DNA of 64,000 nucleotides from Methylocella sp. (GTDB lineage: Bacteria; Pseudomonadota; Alphaproteobacteria; Rhizobiales; Beijerinckiaceae): NCBI GenBank assembly GCA_037200525.1, contig JBBCGG010000001.1:1778501-1842500 (forward strand), read 5' to 3'. The notes below the pieces were generated by a model. That model searched no databases, had not been told where the DNA came from, and worked only from the letters and a program-made list of their open reading frames with translations. How positions within the stretch are numbered: position 1 is the first letter of the stretch; each line of letters starts with the position of its first letter. The position numbers and the translations under genes are program-made. This document shows positions 61,755 through 64,000 of the stretch, in pieces.

Positions 61755-64000
61755 ATGCGCTTCGAATCGCTCACGCTCGAAAAATACGGCCGAAGCGATA
61801 GCCGCACGCTAAATTTTGCCGCGACGCCAGGGCTTGTGCTCATCTACGGTCCCAATGAGGCCGGAAAGAGCACCAGCCTCGAGGCCATTTCCGATTTTCT
61901 CTACGGCATTCCAGACCAGACCACCCGCGGTCACGTCTTTGGCTATGCCAGCATCCGGCTGTCGGCGACGCTCGTTCTCGCGGATGGAACGCGCCTTTCG
62001 ACGACGAGGCGCAAAGGCCGCACGCGCACGCTGACGGATGAGGTCGGTCAGGCCGTCGACGAGGCTGTGTTCACGCGCTTCCTCGGATCCACCGGGCGCG
62101 AGAGGTTCGCATCGTTGTTCGGTCTCAATCATGAAACGCTCCGCACCGGCGGCCAGCATCTCTTGGCCGCCGACGGCAACATTGGCCGATTGATTCTCGA
62201 GGCAGGCGGCGGCCTGCGGTCGCTCGTCGAAATGGTCGATGAGCTCAAAGACAAGGCATCGAGTCTGTTTGACACGCGGCGCAAAGCCGATCGCCTGTTT
62301 TACATCGGGCTCGACACGTTTGCGGCGGCCGATGCAGCTTTCAAGAAAGGCGTGATGACGCGGGAGGAATATGTCAAAGCCCGGCAGACTCTCAATGCTG
62401 CGGAAGATGCTGTGACCGAGCATAGAACTCGGCTTTCAGGGTTGACCCAAGAGACACTGCGTTACGGCCGTCTTGCCCGCGTCGTTCCCACGATCCGTGA
62501 ATTTGACCGCGTCAAAGAGGAACTCTCCGTCTTCGCAGACCTGCCGGTCTTGCGTGGCGATTTTCCAATTTCCTGTAAGACAGCCCTTGAGGCTTTGAAG
62601 CGGGGAGAAAACGATCTGCGCGAGGCTGAAGCGCGATGCAATATCTTGCAGGCCAAGATCGCTGCGCTCGCGCTGCCGATGACTCTGCTTGACGCGGAAA
62701 CCGCCATTCGCGATGTTGGCGAAAAAGCCATTCACGTCGGCAAAGCCCGCGATGACCGCTCGAACCGCGAGGTCGAGCTCGCCAAATTGAGCGATGAACT
62801 CAAAACCGTGCGCCATACCGTGGGCCTCGCGAGCGATGCGGAATTGGAAGCGGCCGCGCCTGCGCCGGAGGCGATCGAGACGGCGCAGCGACTAGCTGCG
62901 CAAGCCCTTGAGCATCGCGGCAAGATCGCCAGCCTCATCGCGGAGTGCGCGCGGGAAACCAAGACGCTTGAGGCGATCGCCGAACGCCAGAATGCACGCC
63001 GGGCGGCGGGCGAGCATGAACCCTTCGGCGTCAGTGCGGCGGACTTCGCTAATCTTGCCGCGTTGACCGCTTTGGCGGAATCCAAAGAGCGTCAGGCAGC
63101 CCAGCTCAAAGCGGAGATCGACGCCAGGCTTGCTCGGAATGGTTTCAGCGCGATCGACGAATTGATGGCGTGGCGCTGTCCTGACGCCGACGTGATTCAA
63201 TCTCAGATTCGCCGACAAGAGGTGATCGAAGTCGAAAAGGCGGCGGTGCTCGACAAGATCGCGACGGCGACAGAAAAGCGCGACAAAGCCGCTTCAGATA
63301 TACAACGCCTCCTAGCCGGCCGCGATGTGCCTTCGACAGCTATGATAGAAGCCGCGCGCGAAGAACGCGACCGCATATGGAATGAGATCAAGGCGCGCTA
63401 TCTGAGTTCTGGCGGCGCAGCGGTGGCCGCACGTTCCGAGCAAGGTCGGCTGTCCGATGTGGGGCTGCAAGAGGAGCGCGGAAAATTGGCCGACGCTCTC
63501 GCCGATAGGAAATCGGACGAGGCTGATCGGATCGCCGCGCTTGATCTGGCGCAGCGCGAACACACAAGCGCCGTTTCCACGCTTGCGGCGCTGGCTCAAC
63601 AGGGGCTGGCGCTCGATGGGCAACTGGCGGCGGCTAGCGCAGCTTGGAGCGCGGCTTGGCCTGAGGCCGTAAAACGCGCGGAGAATCTCGGCCGGCTGAA
63701 GCTCTTGTCAGACGAGTGCGTCGCTGCTCTCGCGCGATATGCTGATTGGCGAGCGCAGGTTGAAGGCGTCGAAGCGCAGAAGGCCGATATCGCGCCGCGG
63801 CTCGAAGCTTTGTCGCAGGCGGAGGCAAAACTGAAACTGCCTGCGACGTCGCCTTTGAGCGCGCGCACGGCCGCCGCGAGTAAGAGCATCAAGGCCCATG
63901 ACGATGCCTATGCGGATTTCAGGCAGGATGAAAACGCGTTGCGCGGCGTCCAGCTCAAACTGAGCGCCATCGAGGACTCTCAGGTCGCCCTCCAAAAAGT
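61755..64000 (+). CDS. YhaN-like AAA/SMC-type ATPase, partial at window end
   Basis: The frame starts at 61,755, 3 bp after the nuclease stop, and runs off the right edge (748 complete codons). The N-terminus FESLTLEKYGRSDSRTLNFA and the Walker A motif YGPNEAGKSTSLEAIS (about residues 33-48) mark a YhaN/SbcC-like ATPase. Long coiled-coil arms follow (LAKLSDELKTVRHTV, LAQREHTSAVSTLAAL). The Walker B and signature motifs must lie beyond the window. It probably acts with the preceding nuclease. Confidence 0.88.
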   Translation, partial: MRFESLTLEKYGRSDSRTLNFAATPGLVLIYGPNEAGKSTSLEAISDFLYGIPDQTTRGHVFGYASIRLSATLVLADGTRLSTTRRKGRTRTLTDEVGQAVDEAVFTRFLGSTGRERFASLFGLNHETLRTGGQHLLAADGNIGRLILEAGGGLRSLVEMVDELKDKASSLFDTRRKADRLFYIGLDTFAAADAAFKKGVMTREEYVKARQTLNAAEDAVTEHRTRLSGLTQETLRYGRLARVVPTIREFDRVKEELSVFADLPVLRGDFPISCKTALEALKRGENDLREAEARCNILQAKIAALALPMTLLDAETAIRDVGEKAIHVGKARDDRSNREVELAKLSDELKTVRHTVGLASDAELEAAAPAPEAIETAQRLAAQALEHRGKIASLIAECARETKTLEAIAERQNARRAAGEHEPFGVSAADFANLAALTALAESKERQAAQLKAEIDARLARNGFSAIDELMAWRCPDADVIQSQIRRQEVIEVEKAAVLDKIATATEKRDKAASDIQRLLAGRDVPSTAMIEAAREERDRIWNEIKARYLSSGGAAVAARSEQGRLSDVGLQEERGKLADALADRKSDEADRIAALDLAQREHTSAVSTLAALAQQGLALDGQLAAASAAWSAAWPEAVKRAENLGRLKLLSDECVAALARYADWRAQVEGVEAQKADIAPRLEALSQAEAKLKLPATSPLSARTAAASKSIKAHDDAYADFRQDENALRGVQLKLSAIEDSQVALQK

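Overview
The window is high-GC bacterial DNA from an alphaproteobacterium, most likely a methylotroph-related member of the Hyphomicrobiales (Beijerinckiaceae/Methylocystaceae type). The evidence is a lanthanide-type methanol dehydrogenase (XoxF, 58.1-59.9 kb), a tRNA-His with discriminator A73 and no templated G-1 (a feature of many alphaproteobacteria), a PdhS/PleC-like PAS histidine kinase, and many small lineage-type secreted proteins. Species assignment is inference.

Left chromosomal arm (1-19.5 kb): a SnoaL-like protein, an extensin-like protein, a secreted SRPBCC protein, a probable maeA-fumC-thrE cluster on the minus strand, pyruvate oxidase poxB, a large coiled-coil porin, methylthioribose-1-phosphate isomerase mtnA, an Fsr-type MFS transporter, trpC and an exported methyltransferase-like protein.

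Genomic island (19.54-40.07 kb): a 20.5-kb element is integrated into the 3' half of tRNA-His. It is bounded by 68-bp direct repeats with one mismatch and has a P4-type integrase at its left end. Its left half encodes an AlpA-like regulator, a RepA-like AAA ATPase followed directly by a GGAACA/TGTTCC iteron-like cluster, and a terminase large subunit, but no capsid, portal or tail genes. This gene content resembles a phage satellite rather than a prophage. Its cargo includes the most interesting locus: four genes with 4-bp overlaps (28,864-31,881) encoding a small protein with a Gly/Ser-rich MGSSGSG N-terminus, a PfkB-kinase/nucleoside-deoxyribosyltransferase fusion, a QueC-like enzyme and an HhH-GPD DNA glycosylase. 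I interpret this as a candidate anti-phage or nucleobase-conjugation system, related in parts to QueC-containing Qat and type IV CBASS but lacking their hallmark genes. A complete IS66-family element with an 8-bp target duplication has landed five codons before the original stop of the glycosylase gene. The right part of the island holds a small RHH-controlled cluster and then a series of small secreted or stress-type proteins (His-rich, PRC-barrel and others).

Right chromosomal arm (40.1-64 kb): tRNA-His, a PAS histidine kinase, dapF, xerD, a class I glutamine amidotransferase, an SDR, a frameshifted TerB-like gene, pheT convergent with rplT-rpmI (pheS is absent from its usual place), a cyanide-insensitive-type bd oxidase (cydAB plus a DUF2474 peptide), an MDR oxidoreductase, xoxF, a frameshifted small stress-type gene, and an SbcD/YhaO-like nuclease followed by a YhaN-like ATPase that runs off the end. 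No rRNA genes or CRISPR arrays were seen.
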